Made by a program: the position numbers and the translations under genes. A stretch of DNA of 64,000 bases from Streptococcus mitis (lineage in GTDB: Bacteria > Bacillota > Bacilli > Lactobacillales > Streptococcaceae), in NCBI RefSeq assembly GCF_901542415.1, contig NZ_CABEHV010000004.1, positions 558,001 to 622,000 on the forward strand, written 5' to 3'. The notes beneath the pieces are model-generated. The model saw only the letters and a program-made list of their open reading frames with translations. It searched no databases and was not told the origin of the DNA. Of the stretch, positions 12,976-21,543 are shown piece after piece; positions within the stretch are counted from its first letter, which is position 1; the number at the start of each line of letters is the position of its first letter.

Positions 12976-15900
12976 TTGTCATTATTAAAAAAAGATAAAT
13001 TTTCCATTCGGAAAATAAAAGGTATTGTTGGTTCTGTATTTCTTGGGAGTCTTTTATTTGCACCATCAGTTGTAGGGGCATCCACATATCACTACTTGGA
13101 TTATGCTAATTTGACGCAAAATGAACGTGCTCACCTGAAATCAGGTACTCCTGATGAATCAAAAGAGTCATATGCCTTGGTTTATGAAAAAGACGCATTA
13201 CCAAACACAGGAAGTTCTCAATCTATTATGACTGTATTTGGTTTATTGACCATCGGTAGTCTTGTTGTAGTTATTACAAAAGATAAGAGAAATAAAAAAA
13301 TAGCTACATTTTTGATTGTAGGGGCGACAGGTTTAGTTACACTATCAACTGCTTCAGCACTTAATTTGAATGCTAACATCCATGAGTCTGGTCGTGATGG
13401 TGTGTTGCAAATTTCTGGTTACAGATATGTTGGTTACTTGGAGCTTGATGATAGAACTGTTTCGTCGGTTTCTCCGGCATCAACTGTTTCGCCAGTTGAG
13501 CAACCAAAAGTTGTAACAGAGAAAGGCGAACCAGAAGTTCAACCAGCATTACCGGAAGCCGTTGTGACTGATAAAGGGGAAGCGAAAGTTCAACCAACAT
13601 TACCTGAAGCCGTTGTGACTGATAAAGGGAAACCAGAAGTTCAACCAGCTTTACCTGAAGCCGTTGTGACTGATAAAGGGAAACCAGAAGTTCAACCAAC
13701 ATTACCTGAAGCCGTTGTAACCGAAAAAGGGAAACCAGAAGTTCAACCAGCATTACCTGAAGCCGTTGTGACTGACAAAGGCAAACCAGAAGTTCAGCCA
13801 GCATTACCGGAAGCCATAGTCACTGAAAAGGGGGAACCGGAAGTTCAGCCAGCGTTACCAGAAGCGGTTATGACTGACAAAGGCAAACCGGAAGTTCAGC
13901 CAGCGTTACCAGAAGCGGTTGTGACTGATAAAGGGGAACCGGAAGTTCAACCAGCTTTACCAGAAGCGGTTGTGACTGATAAAGGGGAACCAGAAGTTCA
14001 ACCAGCATTACCAGAAGCGGTTGCGACTGATAAAGGGGAATCGGAAGTTCATGAGAAACAAGAATATACAGCTCCAATTGACGGTAATCTTGTTGAACCA
14101 GAAGTTCATGAAAAACCAGCATACACGGAACCTGTAGGCACCACAGGAGTAGATGAAAACGGAAACTTGATTGAGCCACCTGTTATCGACATTCCAGAGT
14201 ATACTGAACCAATATCTACAGTTTCAGAAGTTGCACCAGAAAGAGAAGAGTTGCCTTCTTTACACACTGACATTCGGACAGAGACTATTCCTAAAACGAC
14301 TGTAGAAGAATCTGATTCTACCAAATTTATAGGCGATGATTCTGTTAAACAAGTTGGTGAGGATGGCGAACGTCAAATTGTTACTAGCTATGAAGAGTTA
14401 CATGGCAAAAAAATCAGTGACCCAGTTGAAACCGTAACTGTGTTAAAAGAAATGAAGCCTGAAATTCTTGTAAAAGGTACAAAAGAAAAACCAAAAGAAA
14501 AAACAGCTCCTGTTTTGACCTTAGATAGAACAGATACAAATGTATTAGACCGCTCCGCAAATCTTTCTTATCATTTAGTTAATGCAGATGGAGTCAAAAT
14601 CAATAAAATTACTGCGACAATTAAAGATGGAAATGAAATTGTCAAAACAGTAGATTTAACTTCAGAGCAGTTAAATAAGCAGGTAGAAGATTTAAAATTC
14701 TACAAGGACTATAAGATAGAAACCACTATGACCTATGATCGTGGTAAGGGAGAAGAGACTGCAACATTAGAAGAGAAACCACTTCGCTTGGATTTGAAAA
14801 AAGTTGAAATTAAAAATATCGCATCTACTAATTTAGTGAAGGTGAATGATGATGGTACTGAAACACCTAGTGATTTTATGAATGAAAAGCCTTCTGATGA
14901 AGATATTAAAAAAATGTACTTGAAAATTACTTCTCGGGATAACAAAGCAACTCGTTTAGCAGTTGATAAAATTGAGGAAGTAACTGAAGAAGGGCAAAAA
15001 CTTTATAAAATTACGGCTGAAGCTCAAGATTTGATTCAACACATTGATCCATCTAAGGCGCGCAATAAGTATGTTTATTATATAGAAAAGCCCCATCCTA
15101 AAGAAGATAATGTCTACTATAACTTTAAAGAGTTGGTTGAGGCGATGAGAGCGGACATGAAAGGTACGTTTAAAATCGGTGCCGATTTGAATGCTACAAA
15201 TGTTCCTGCTGCTGGTAAACAATATGTACCTGGTACATTCCAAGGTCATTTATCAAGTGTCGATGGTAAGCAATACACGATTCATAACATCGCTCGACCG
15301 TTGTTTGATCGTGTTGAAAATGGTTCAATTAAAAACATTAATCTAGGTAATGTTGATGTCAATATGCCTTGGGCTGATAATGTAGCACCTCTTGCTAATA
15401 TGGTGAAAAATGCTACAGTTGAAGATATTAAAGTCACAGGTAGTGTTATCGCTAATAATAATGTTGCGGGCATCGTGAATAAGTTAGACCGTGGTGCGAA
15501 TATGCGCAATGTTGCTTTTAATGGTAAATTACACGCTAGTGGAGATAAGGGGCAAAACCTAGCAGGGATTGTTGGAGAGATTTGGAAGGGGAACCTTGAT
15601 AAAGCATTTGTAAACGCCACAATAACTGGTAAACGAGCAAAAGCAGCTGGAGTTGTATCTGTTTCAGATAATGGTATGAACAATTATACTGTGGGAACAG
15701 AAGGTAGTGTGCGTCATTCTGTCGCAAAAGGGACTATTGATATTGAAAATCCTGTTGATGTTGGAGGATTCATTAGTACTAACTGGGTGTTGGGAGCTAT
15801 TGAAGATAATATTTCCATGATGAAAGTTTCCAAGGGTGAGATCTTCTTTGGTTCACGCAATATTGATGACGAAGACGGATATTTTTCTGGAAATCGATTG

Positions 15901-18612
15901 AATCGCGATTATGTAGTGAAAGATGTTAGTACAGGTTTGTCATCTTATCAACGTTCAAAACGAATCTCAATGATTTCCCAAGTAGAAGCAGATAAGAAAA
16001 TTGAATCTTACGGCATATCCGCAGATAAATACGAAATCAACGAACCTATAGTCAACCGCTTAAATCGTTTAACAAGAAAAGAAGATGAATACAAATCAAC
16101 GCAAGACTACAAATCCGAACGCGATTTAGCATATCGTAACATTGAAAAACTTCAACCGTTCTACAATAAAGAATGGATTGTCAACCAAGGTAACAAACTT
16201 GCAGAAGATTCAAACTTAGCTAAGAAAGAAGTCCTTTCTGTTACGGGGATGAAGGATGGTCAATTCGTGACCGATTTATCGGATATCGATAAAATAATGA
16301 TTCACTATGCAGATGGCACTAAAGAAGAAATGGGGGTCACACTCAAGGATTCTAAAGTCCAACAAGTGCGTGAATATAGCGTATCTGGTCTTGGTGACAT
16401 TGTTTATACACCAAACATGGTTGATAAAAATCGAGACAAACTGATTGCAGATGTGAAAGAAAGACTCTCAAGTATTGACCTAATTTCAGCTGAAGTACGC
16501 GCGCTAATGGAGAATCGTAATAAAGCTGAAGAAAATACCAATACACGTAAAGATGGATATATTCGCAATCTATACTTAGAAGAGAGCTTTGCCGAAGTGA
16601 AGCAAAATCTAGATAAGTTAGTCAAAGACTTGGTCGAAAATGAAGACCATCAATTGAATGGTGATGAAGCTGCGATAAAAGCACTTCTCAAGAAAGTAGA
16701 AACAAATAAAGCTAAAATCATGATGGCTCTGACTTATCTCAATCGTTACTATGATATCAAATACGGTGACATAAGTATAAAAAACATCATGATGTTCAAA
16801 CCTGACTTTTATGGTAAGACACCAAGCGTTATTGACAGACTCATCAACATCGGTTCGAGTGAAAAGAACTTGAAGGGGGATCGAACTCAGGATGCTTACC
16901 GTGAAATCATCGCAGGTAATACTGGTAAAGGTAATTTGCGTAACTTCTTAGAATACAACATGCGTTTATTTACAGAGGATAAAGACATTAATGATTGGTT
17001 TATCCACTCAGCTAAGAATGTTTATGTTTCAGAACCTAAAACTACAAATCCTGACTTTGTCAATAAACGTCATAGAGTCTTTGATGGGCTAGATAACGGT
17101 GTTCATGGACGTATGATTTTACCACTTCTAACGCTTAAAGATGCTCATATGTTTCTAATTTCAACATATAACACGATGGCATACAGTTCATTTGAGAAAT
17201 ATGGTAAGTTAACAGAAGAATCTCGAAACGAATTTAAGAAAGAAATTGATAAAGTTGCTAAGGGACAACAAACTTACCTGGACTTCTGGTCACGTTTAGC
17301 ATTACCTACTGTTCGTGATAGACTTCTTAAAAGTCAAAATATGGTACCGACACCAGTTTGGGATAATCAAAACTATCATAACGTTGAAGGTGTAAATCGT
17401 ATGGGTTATGATAAGAACAATAAACCAATTGCGCCAATTCGTGAATTATATGGACCAACTTGGAAATTCCATGATACCAACTGGTATATGGGAGCTATGG
17501 CATCTATTTTTCCACAGCCTAATAATAATGATCAAGTCTATTTCATGGGAACGAATATGATTAGTCAATTTGGTATTTCAGCATTTACACATGAAACAAC
17601 TCATGTTAATGACCGTATGTTATATTTTGGAGGAAATAGTCATCGTGAAGGCACCGACGTTGAAGCATATGCTCAAGGTATGTTGCAAACACCTGATAAA
17701 TCTACAGGTAACGGTGAATATGGTGCTCTAGGTCTTAACATGGCCTATCATCGTGAAAATGATGGTGACCAATGGTACAATTATAATCCTGATAAGCTTC
17801 AAACTCGTGAAGACATCGATCGATATATGAAAAACTATAATGAAGCACTAATGATGCTGGATCATCTAGAAGCAGATGCAGTTCTAGAATCAGGGGTACC
17901 AGATATTAATACGAAGTGGTTCAAGAAAGTTGACAAGGCAATGCGGACTATTGACAATTTGAATAAGCTCAAAGCGCCGAATCAATGGGATAAAGTTCGT
18001 GATTTGAATGAAGAAGAAAAAGCTAAGAAGTTATCAAGCATCAATGATTTAATCGATAATAATTTTATGACAAAACATGGAAATCCAGGGAATAGAATTT
18101 ATCGTCCAGAGGATTTCACTCCAAACTCAGCTTACGTGAATGTCAATATGATGGCTGGTATTTACGGTGGGAATACGAGTGATGGTGCACCTGGTTCATT
18201 ATCATTTAAGCATAATGCTTTCCGTATGTGGGGCTACTATGGTTATGAAAATGGCTTTATCAGTTATGTATCCAATAAATACAAAACAGAAGCAGATAAA
18301 AACAACCATGGTTTACTAAGCGATAAGCTAATAATTAATAAAGTATCGCAAGGAAACTTTAAAACCCTTGAAGAGTGGAAGAGACATTGGTATGGAGAAA
18401 TTCTTGCTAAAGCTAAGAAAGGCTTTGAAGGTATCGATATTGATGGCGTCCATATCAGTAACTATGATGAGTTAAGGCCTTTATTTGATAAAGCAGTCAA
18501 AGAAGATTTGAAAAAAACAGATGACTTCTCTCATACTGTAGCTCTTAAATCTAAGGTATTCAAAGCCCTTCTTAAAAACACAGACGGTTTCTTTGATCCT
18601 TTGTTTAAATGA
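12976..18612 (+). CDS. zmpD: second M26 zinc metalloprotease, ZmpD-like by position
   Basis: An intact 1,878-residue paralogue of the IgA1 protease, starting 43 bases after the first gene. The TTG start at 12976 is chosen because an AGAGGA site lies 6 bases upstream. Visible parts are an N-terminal signal region, LPNTG (about residue 76) with a membrane segment, a second hydrophobic stretch, ten 17-residue repeats, a G5 domain (about 14.26-14.50 kb), and a C-terminal catalytic domain with HETTH at 17590-17604 and a Glu 20 residues later (DVEAYA). All zinc ligands are present, so it should be active. Its substrate cannot be read from the sequence. The name zmpD rests on being an M26 gene next to iga; zmpB is the alternative. 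Confidence 0.88.
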   Translation: MSLLKKDKFSIRKIKGIVGSVFLGSLLFAPSVVGASTYHYLDYANLTQNERAHLKSGTPDESKESYALVYEKDALPNTGSSQSIMTVFGLLTIGSLVVVITKDKRNKKIATFLIVGATGLVTLSTASALNLNANIHESGRDGVLQISGYRYVGYLELDDRTVSSVSPASTVSPVEQPKVVTEKGEPEVQPALPEAVVTDKGEAKVQPTLPEAVVTDKGKPEVQPALPEAVVTDKGKPEVQPTLPEAVVTEKGKPEVQPALPEAVVTDKGKPEVQPALPEAIVTEKGEPEVQPALPEAVMTDKGKPEVQPALPEAVVTDKGEPEVQPALPEAVVTDKGEPEVQPALPEAVATDKGESEVHEKQEYTAPIDGNLVEPEVHEKPAYTEPVGTTGVDENGNLIEPPVIDIPEYTEPISTVSEVAPEREELPSLHTDIRTETIPKTTVEESDSTKFIGDDSVKQVGEDGERQIVTSYEELHGKKISDPVETVTVLKEMKPEILVKGTKEKPKEKTAPVLTLDRTDTNVLDRSANLSYHLVNADGVKINKITATIKDGNEIVKTVDLTSEQLNKQVEDLKFYKDYKIETTMTYDRGKGEETATLEEKPLRLDLKKVEIKNIASTNLVKVNDDGTETPSDFMNEKPSDEDIKKMYLKITSRDNKATRLAVDKIEEVTEEGQKLYKITAEAQDLIQHIDPSKARNKYVYYIEKPHPKEDNVYYNFKELVEAMRADMKGTFKIGADLNATNVPAAGKQYVPGTFQGHLSSVDGKQYTIHNIARPLFDRVENGSIKNINLGNVDVNMPWADNVAPLANMVKNATVEDIKVTGSVIANNNVAGIVNKLDRGANMRNVAFNGKLHASGDKGQNLAGIVGEIWKGNLDKAFVNATITGKRAKAAGVVSVSDNGMNNYTVGTEGSVRHSVAKGTIDIENPVDVGGFISTNWVLGAIEDNISMMKVSKGEIFFGSRNIDDEDGYFSGNRLNRDYVVKDVSTGLSSYQRSKRISMISQVEADKKIESYGISADKYEINEPIVNRLNRLTRKEDEYKSTQDYKSERDLAYRNIEKLQPFYNKEWIVNQGNKLAEDSNLAKKEVLSVTGMKDGQFVTDLSDIDKIMIHYADGTKEEMGVTLKDSKVQQVREYSVSGLGDIVYTPNMVDKNRDKLIADVKERLSSIDLISAEVRALMENRNKAEENTNTRKDGYIRNLYLEESFAEVKQNLDKLVKDLVENEDHQLNGDEAAIKALLKKVETNKAKIMMALTYLNRYYDIKYGDISIKNIMMFKPDFYGKTPSVIDRLINIGSSEKNLKGDRTQDAYREIIAGNTGKGNLRNFLEYNMRLFTEDKDINDWFIHSAKNVYVSEPKTTNPDFVNKRHRVFDGLDNGVHGRMILPLLTLKDAHMFLISTYNTMAYSSFEKYGKLTEESRNEFKKEIDKVAKGQQTYLDFWSRLALPTVRDRLLKSQNMVPTPVWDNQNYHNVEGVNRMGYDKNNKPIAPIRELYGPTWKFHDTNWYMGAMASIFPQPNNNDQVYFMGTNMISQFGISAFTHETTHVNDRMLYFGGNSHREGTDVEAYAQGMLQTPDKSTGNGEYGALGLNMAYHRENDGDQWYNYNPDKLQTREDIDRYMKNYNEALMMLDHLEADAVLESGVPDINTKWFKKVDKAMRTIDNLNKLKAPNQWDKVRDLNEEEKAKKLSSINDLIDNNFMTKHGNPGNRIYRPEDFTPNSAYVNVNMMAGIYGGNTSDGAPGSLSFKHNAFRMWGYYGYENGFISYVSNKYKTEADKNNHGLLSDKLIINKVSQGNFKTLEEWKRHWYGEILAKAKKGFEGIDIDGVHISNYDELRPLFDKAVKEDLKKTDDFSHTVALKSKVFKALLKNTDGFFDPLFK
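13531..14040 (+). repeat. ten 51-bp coding repeats in the second protease
   Basis: Ten consecutive 17-codon units of the PEVQPALPEAVVTDKGE type, with only Ala/Thr, Asp/Glu and Lys/Glu exchanges. The iga gene upstream has four related units, so unit number can change by slippage or by recombination between the two genes. Confidence 0.95.
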
Positions 18613-18660
18613 ATATAACAAATAGCTATTTAATATGATGCTAGACAAAAACTAGCTTTA

Positions 18661-18732
18661 AAATAAAACCACACAGTGATAATTTCAGTTTTATACTCAT
18701 TAAGCTGAAAGAAACATTGTGTGGTTTTATTT
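18661..18732. terminator. long-stem terminator after the metalloprotease pair
   Basis: An 18-base arm at 18661-18678 pairs almost completely with 18715-18732 (core CCACAC...GTGTGG), ending in TTTTATTT. The loop holds a smaller TTCAG/CTGAA hairpin. A-rich and T-rich flanks would allow termination in both directions. Confidence 0.7.
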
Positions 18733-18872
18733 TATAGTCAATTGAAACACGAAGAGGACATAAGAGACTCGTAAAAAGTATTGCACCTTGGTAATAAGTT
18801 AGAACAGTACAGTGTAGCTTCTAAAATATTATTAGAAATTGATTTGTTCATATTCTATTTCATTTCACTATA
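18733..18872. repeat. MITE-like element with TA ends
   Basis: This non-coding 140-base stretch begins TATAGTCAATTGAAA and ends with an imperfect inverted copy (reverse complement TATAGTGAAATGAAA), 13 of 15 positions matching. TA dinucleotides at both outer ends fit an IS630/mariner-type target duplication. The pneumococcal RUP element has this character but is about 107 bp, so I call it only MITE-like. It fills most of the gap between the protease terminator and the toxin-antitoxin pair. Confidence 0.45.
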
Positions 18873-18942
18873 AAAAACTCTTGTTTATGATTTTTCATCT
18901 ACAAGCAATTTGTAGTAGATAAAAAGACTGAGAGCTTACTTC

Positions 18943-19284
18943 TCAGTCTTGGATATGTTGAAAGAGGTGGTCGAGTTGGTTGAGGGAGTCGGTGCGTGAG
19001 TTAATAATTCTCAGAATATAGACTTCTTTTTCATGAATGAAGTAAAAGAGTAGGTATTGTTTGGAGGCAATCATTCTGAGAGTGTTTCCTGGATAGAGGG
19101 AGTAGCCGATTTTATGATCAAAATTAATACCGCCCTCTGGTGAGAACGTGAGTAGGTTGCTGGTTTGTTGGAGGCGAGTGATGACTTTCTTGGCTATGTT
19201 TTCACTGAACTCTGTGGAGTAATAGATGAAAATATCGTCTAAGCCTTGTCCGGATTGTTCTGTAAAGCGTACTTTATAGTCCAT
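18943..19284 (-). CDS. RelE/ParE-superfamily toxin
   Basis: A 113-residue basic protein of the RelE/ParE fold, expected to act as an mRNA interferase or gyrase poison when released from its antitoxin. The start is placed at ATG 19284 (MDYKVRFTEQ), where the family fold begins; it overlaps the end of the antitoxin gene by 11 bases. Recognisable features are a DDIFIYY helix, the GYSLYPGNTLRMI strand region and a C-terminal VYILRIINSRTD segment typical of the family. The operon order is antitoxin first. Which cellular target it hits cannot be read from sequence alone. Confidence 0.85.
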   Translation of the reverse strand: MDYKVRFTEQSGQGLDDIFIYYSTEFSENIAKKVITRLQQTSNLLTFSPEGGINFDHKIGYSLYPGNTLRMIASKQYLLFYFIHEKEVYILRIINSRTDSLNQLDHLFQHIQD

Positions 19285-19561
19285 ACTTTGAAAAGACCTC
19301 GTCTGCGTCATAGAAACGTTCTTCAATGATGTCTTGGTAGCCTTTATCTAGTTCTGCTTTGAGTTCTCCTAGGAAGGCTTCTGCTTTGAGTTGATCGGCT
19401 GTTTTAATTGGGAGACCTTTTTCAAGGACGATTTGTTCTACAAAAAGATTGAGGGCATCTGAAAAGCTGAGGTTTTTGCTTTCTAGGATAATTTTTGCTT
19501 CTTCTAATAGTTGGTTATTGACTCTGAAGTTATAAACTCGGTCTCGTGTAAGTGTTGACAT
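19274..19561 (-). CDS. RelB/DinJ-type antitoxin
   Basis: A 95-residue protein with an N-terminal ribbon-helix-helix-like DNA-binding segment (VYNFRVNNQLLEEAKIIL...LSFSDALNLFVEQIV) and an acidic C-terminus that would wrap the toxin. A strong GGAGG site precedes the ATG. It overlaps the toxin start (ATGGACTATAA shared), so the pair is translationally coupled, and a palindrome upstream is a likely autoregulatory operator. Confidence 0.87.
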   Translation of the reverse strand: MSTLTRDRVYNFRVNNQLLEEAKIILESKNLSFSDALNLFVEQIVLEKGLPIKTADQLKAEAFLGELKAELDKGYQDIIEERFYDADEVFSKYGL

Positions 19562-19573
19562 GGTATTCCTCCC

Positions 19574-19593
19574 TGTAATGCTATTGTATTACA
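19574..19593 (-). promoter_or_regulatory. palindromic operator of the toxin-antitoxin operon
   Basis: TGTAATGC and GTATTACA arms (7 of 8 paired) around a 4-base centre, 12 bases upstream of the antitoxin ATG. A palindrome at this position is the usual binding site of an RHH antitoxin. Confidence 0.55.
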
Positions 19594-19752
19594 CATATCT
19601 TACAAAAAAAGGTTAGAGAAAGTCAAGTATGTAGAAAATAAGGTATTGTCAGTTTTTCATTATGCTGTAGCTCTGTAGAAAGACAAATGAGTGAATGACA
19701 AAAGATTGGAATTTTAATCGGATTTGAAAGTTTCTTAAGATGGAAGCAAAAG

Positions 19753-19781
19753 CGGACAAAATAAAGAAGTCATGATATAAT
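19753..19781 (+). promoter_or_regulatory. promoter of rbgA-rnhB
   Basis: TATAAT at 19776-19781 with CGGACA (4 of 6 to TTGACA) 17 bases upstream. This gives an untranslated leader of about 120 bases containing small hairpins (for example TTTGA/TCAAA near 19838-19860) whose role is unknown. The rest of the 19562-19752 spacer shows only the antitoxin operator. Confidence 0.55.
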
Positions 19782-19909
19782 ATAAGGTAGATTTCTATGT
19801 TATAAAGCAAGAACTGTTTGGACATCATTCATTTGAAAACTCTCTATGTTCAAACGATAGTAAAACAAAATAGGGGCTCTAAACCCTTGCTACGAAAGGA
19901 AAAAACTCA

Positions 19910-20761
19910 ATGGCTACTATTCAATGGTTTCCTGGTCACATGTCTAAAGCGCGTCGACAGGTGCAGGAAAATTTAAAATTTGTTGATTTTGTGACGATTT
20001 TGGTGGATGCACGTTTACCTCTATCTAGTCAAAATCCTATGTTGACCAAGATTGTTGGTGACAAACCAAAACTCTTGATTTTAAACAAGGCGGACTTGGC
20101 TGACCCAGCAATGACCAAAGAATGGCGTCAGTATTTTGAATCACAAGGAATCCTGACACTAGCTATCAACTCTAAAGAGCAAGTAACCGTAAAAGTTGTA
20201 ACCGATGCGGCCAAGAAGCTCATGGCGGATAAGATTGCTCGCCAAAAGGAACGCGGTATCAAGATTGAAACCTTGCGTACCATGATTATTGGGATTCCCA
20301 ATGCTGGTAAATCAACTCTCATGAATCGTTTGGCTGGTAAGAAAATTGCCGTTGTCGGCAACAAACCAGGTGTGACAAAGGGGCAACAATGGCTCAAAAC
20401 TAATAAAGACCTTGAAATCTTGGATACACCGGGAATTCTTTGGCCTAAGTTTGAGGATGAAACTGTTGCATTGAAACTGGCCTTGACAGGAGCTATTAAA
20501 GACCAGTTGCTTCCTATGGACGAGGTAACCATTTTTGGTCTGAATTATTTCAAAGAACATTATCCAGAAAAGCTGGCTGAACGCTTCAAACAAATGAAAA
20601 TTGAAGAAGAAGCGCCTGTTATTATTATGGATATGACCCGTGCCCTCGGTTTCCGTGACGACTATGACCGCTTTTACAGTCTCTTCGTGAAGGAAGTCCG
20701 CGATGGCAAACTCGGTAACTATACCTTAGATACATTGGAAGACCTCAATGGCGACGATTAA
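19910..20761 (+). CDS. rbgA: ribosome biogenesis GTPase RbgA (YlqF)
   Basis: A circularly permuted GTPase needed for late maturation of the 50S ribosomal subunit. The 283-residue protein begins with the family signature [14 protein letters not shown]. It then shows the permuted order G4 (LNKADL, about residue 61), G1 (GIPNAGKST, about 127-135) and G3 (LDTPGILWP, about 174). A GAAAGG ribosome site precedes the ATG. The last 14 bases overlap the start of rnhB, so the two are co-translated. Confidence 0.96.
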   Translation: MATIQWFPGHMSKARRQVQENLKFVDFVTILVDARLPLSSQNPMLTKIVGDKPKLLILNKADLADPAMTKEWRQYFESQGILTLAINSKEQVTVKVVTDAAKKLMADKIARQKERGIKIETLRTMIIGIPNAGKSTLMNRLAGKKIAVVGNKPGVTKGQQWLKTNKDLEILDTPGILWPKFEDETVALKLALTGAIKDQLLPMDEVTIFGLNYFKEHYPEKLAERFKQMKIEEEAPVIIMDMTRALGFRDDYDRFYSLFVKEVRDGKLGNYTLDTLEDLNGDD

Positions 20762-21527
20762 AGAAATCAAAGAACTCCTTAAAACAGTCACGGAGTTAGT
20801 AAGCCCTATTTTTTTAGAACTTGAAAAGGATAATCGCTCAGGAGTTCAAAAAGAAATCATCAAACGTAAAAAAGCCATTCAGGCAGAATTGGATGAGGAT
20901 CTTCGTTTAGAATCCATGCTTTCCTATGAAAAAGAACTTTACAAGCAAGGATTGACCTTAATTGCTGGTGTTGATGAGGTCGGCCGAGGTCCTCTGGCTG
21001 GGCCAGTAGTTGCTGCAGCCGTTATTTTACCTAAAAATTGTAATATTAGAGGCCTCAACGACAGCAAGAAAATTCCTAAAAAGAAACATCTAGAAATTTA
21101 TCAAGCCGTTCAAAATCAAGCCTTATCAATCGGCATTGGTATCATGGATAATCAGGTCATCGACCAAGTCAATATCTATGAAGCAACCAAACTGGCCATG
21201 CAAGAAGCAATCTCCCAGCTCAGTCCTAAACCTGAGCACCTTTTGATAGATGCCATGAAACTGGATTTGCCAATTTCACAAACTTCCATCATTAAAGGAG
21301 ATGCCAATTCCCTCTCCATTGCAGCGGCTTCTATAGTAGCCAAGGTCACACGTGATGAATTGATGAAGGAATACGATCAGCAATTTCCTGGCTATGATTT
21401 CGCTGCTAATGCAGGATATGGAACAGCTAAACACCTGGAAGGTCTCACAAAACTAGGAGTTACCCCAATTCACCGAATCAGCTTTGAACCAGTAAAATCA
21501 CTGGTTTCAGGAGAAAAAGAAAGTTAA
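20748..21527 (+). CDS. rnhB: ribonuclease HII
   Basis: RNase HII removes ribonucleotides embedded in DNA and RNA-DNA hybrids. The 259-residue protein has the type 2 RNase H motif [13 protein letters not shown] (about residues 73-85; the Asp and Glu bind metal), [14 protein letters not shown] and a C-terminal [11 protein letters not shown]. An N-terminal extension of about 70 helical residues is normal for Firmicute enzymes. It starts inside the end of rbgA. Confidence 0.96.
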   Translation: MATIKEIKELLKTVTELVSPIFLELEKDNRSGVQKEIIKRKKAIQAELDEDLRLESMLSYEKELYKQGLTLIAGVDEVGRGPLAGPVVAAAVILPKNCNIRGLNDSKKIPKKKHLEIYQAVQNQALSIGIGIMDNQVIDQVNIYEATKLAMQEAISQLSPKPEHLLIDAMKLDLPISQTSIIKGDANSLSIAAASIVAKVTRDELMKEYDQQFPGYDFAANAGYGTAKHLEGLTKLGVTPIHRISFEPVKSLVSGEKES

Positions 21528-21543
21528 GTTAGAAGGAATGATT

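Noticed and set aside
13531..14040. CRISPR array
   Set aside because: Repeats are contiguous, in frame and without unique spacers; they encode protein.
19782..19909. Riboswitch or T-box in the rbgA leader
   Set aside because: Only small hairpins; no T-box or known aptamer motif is visible.
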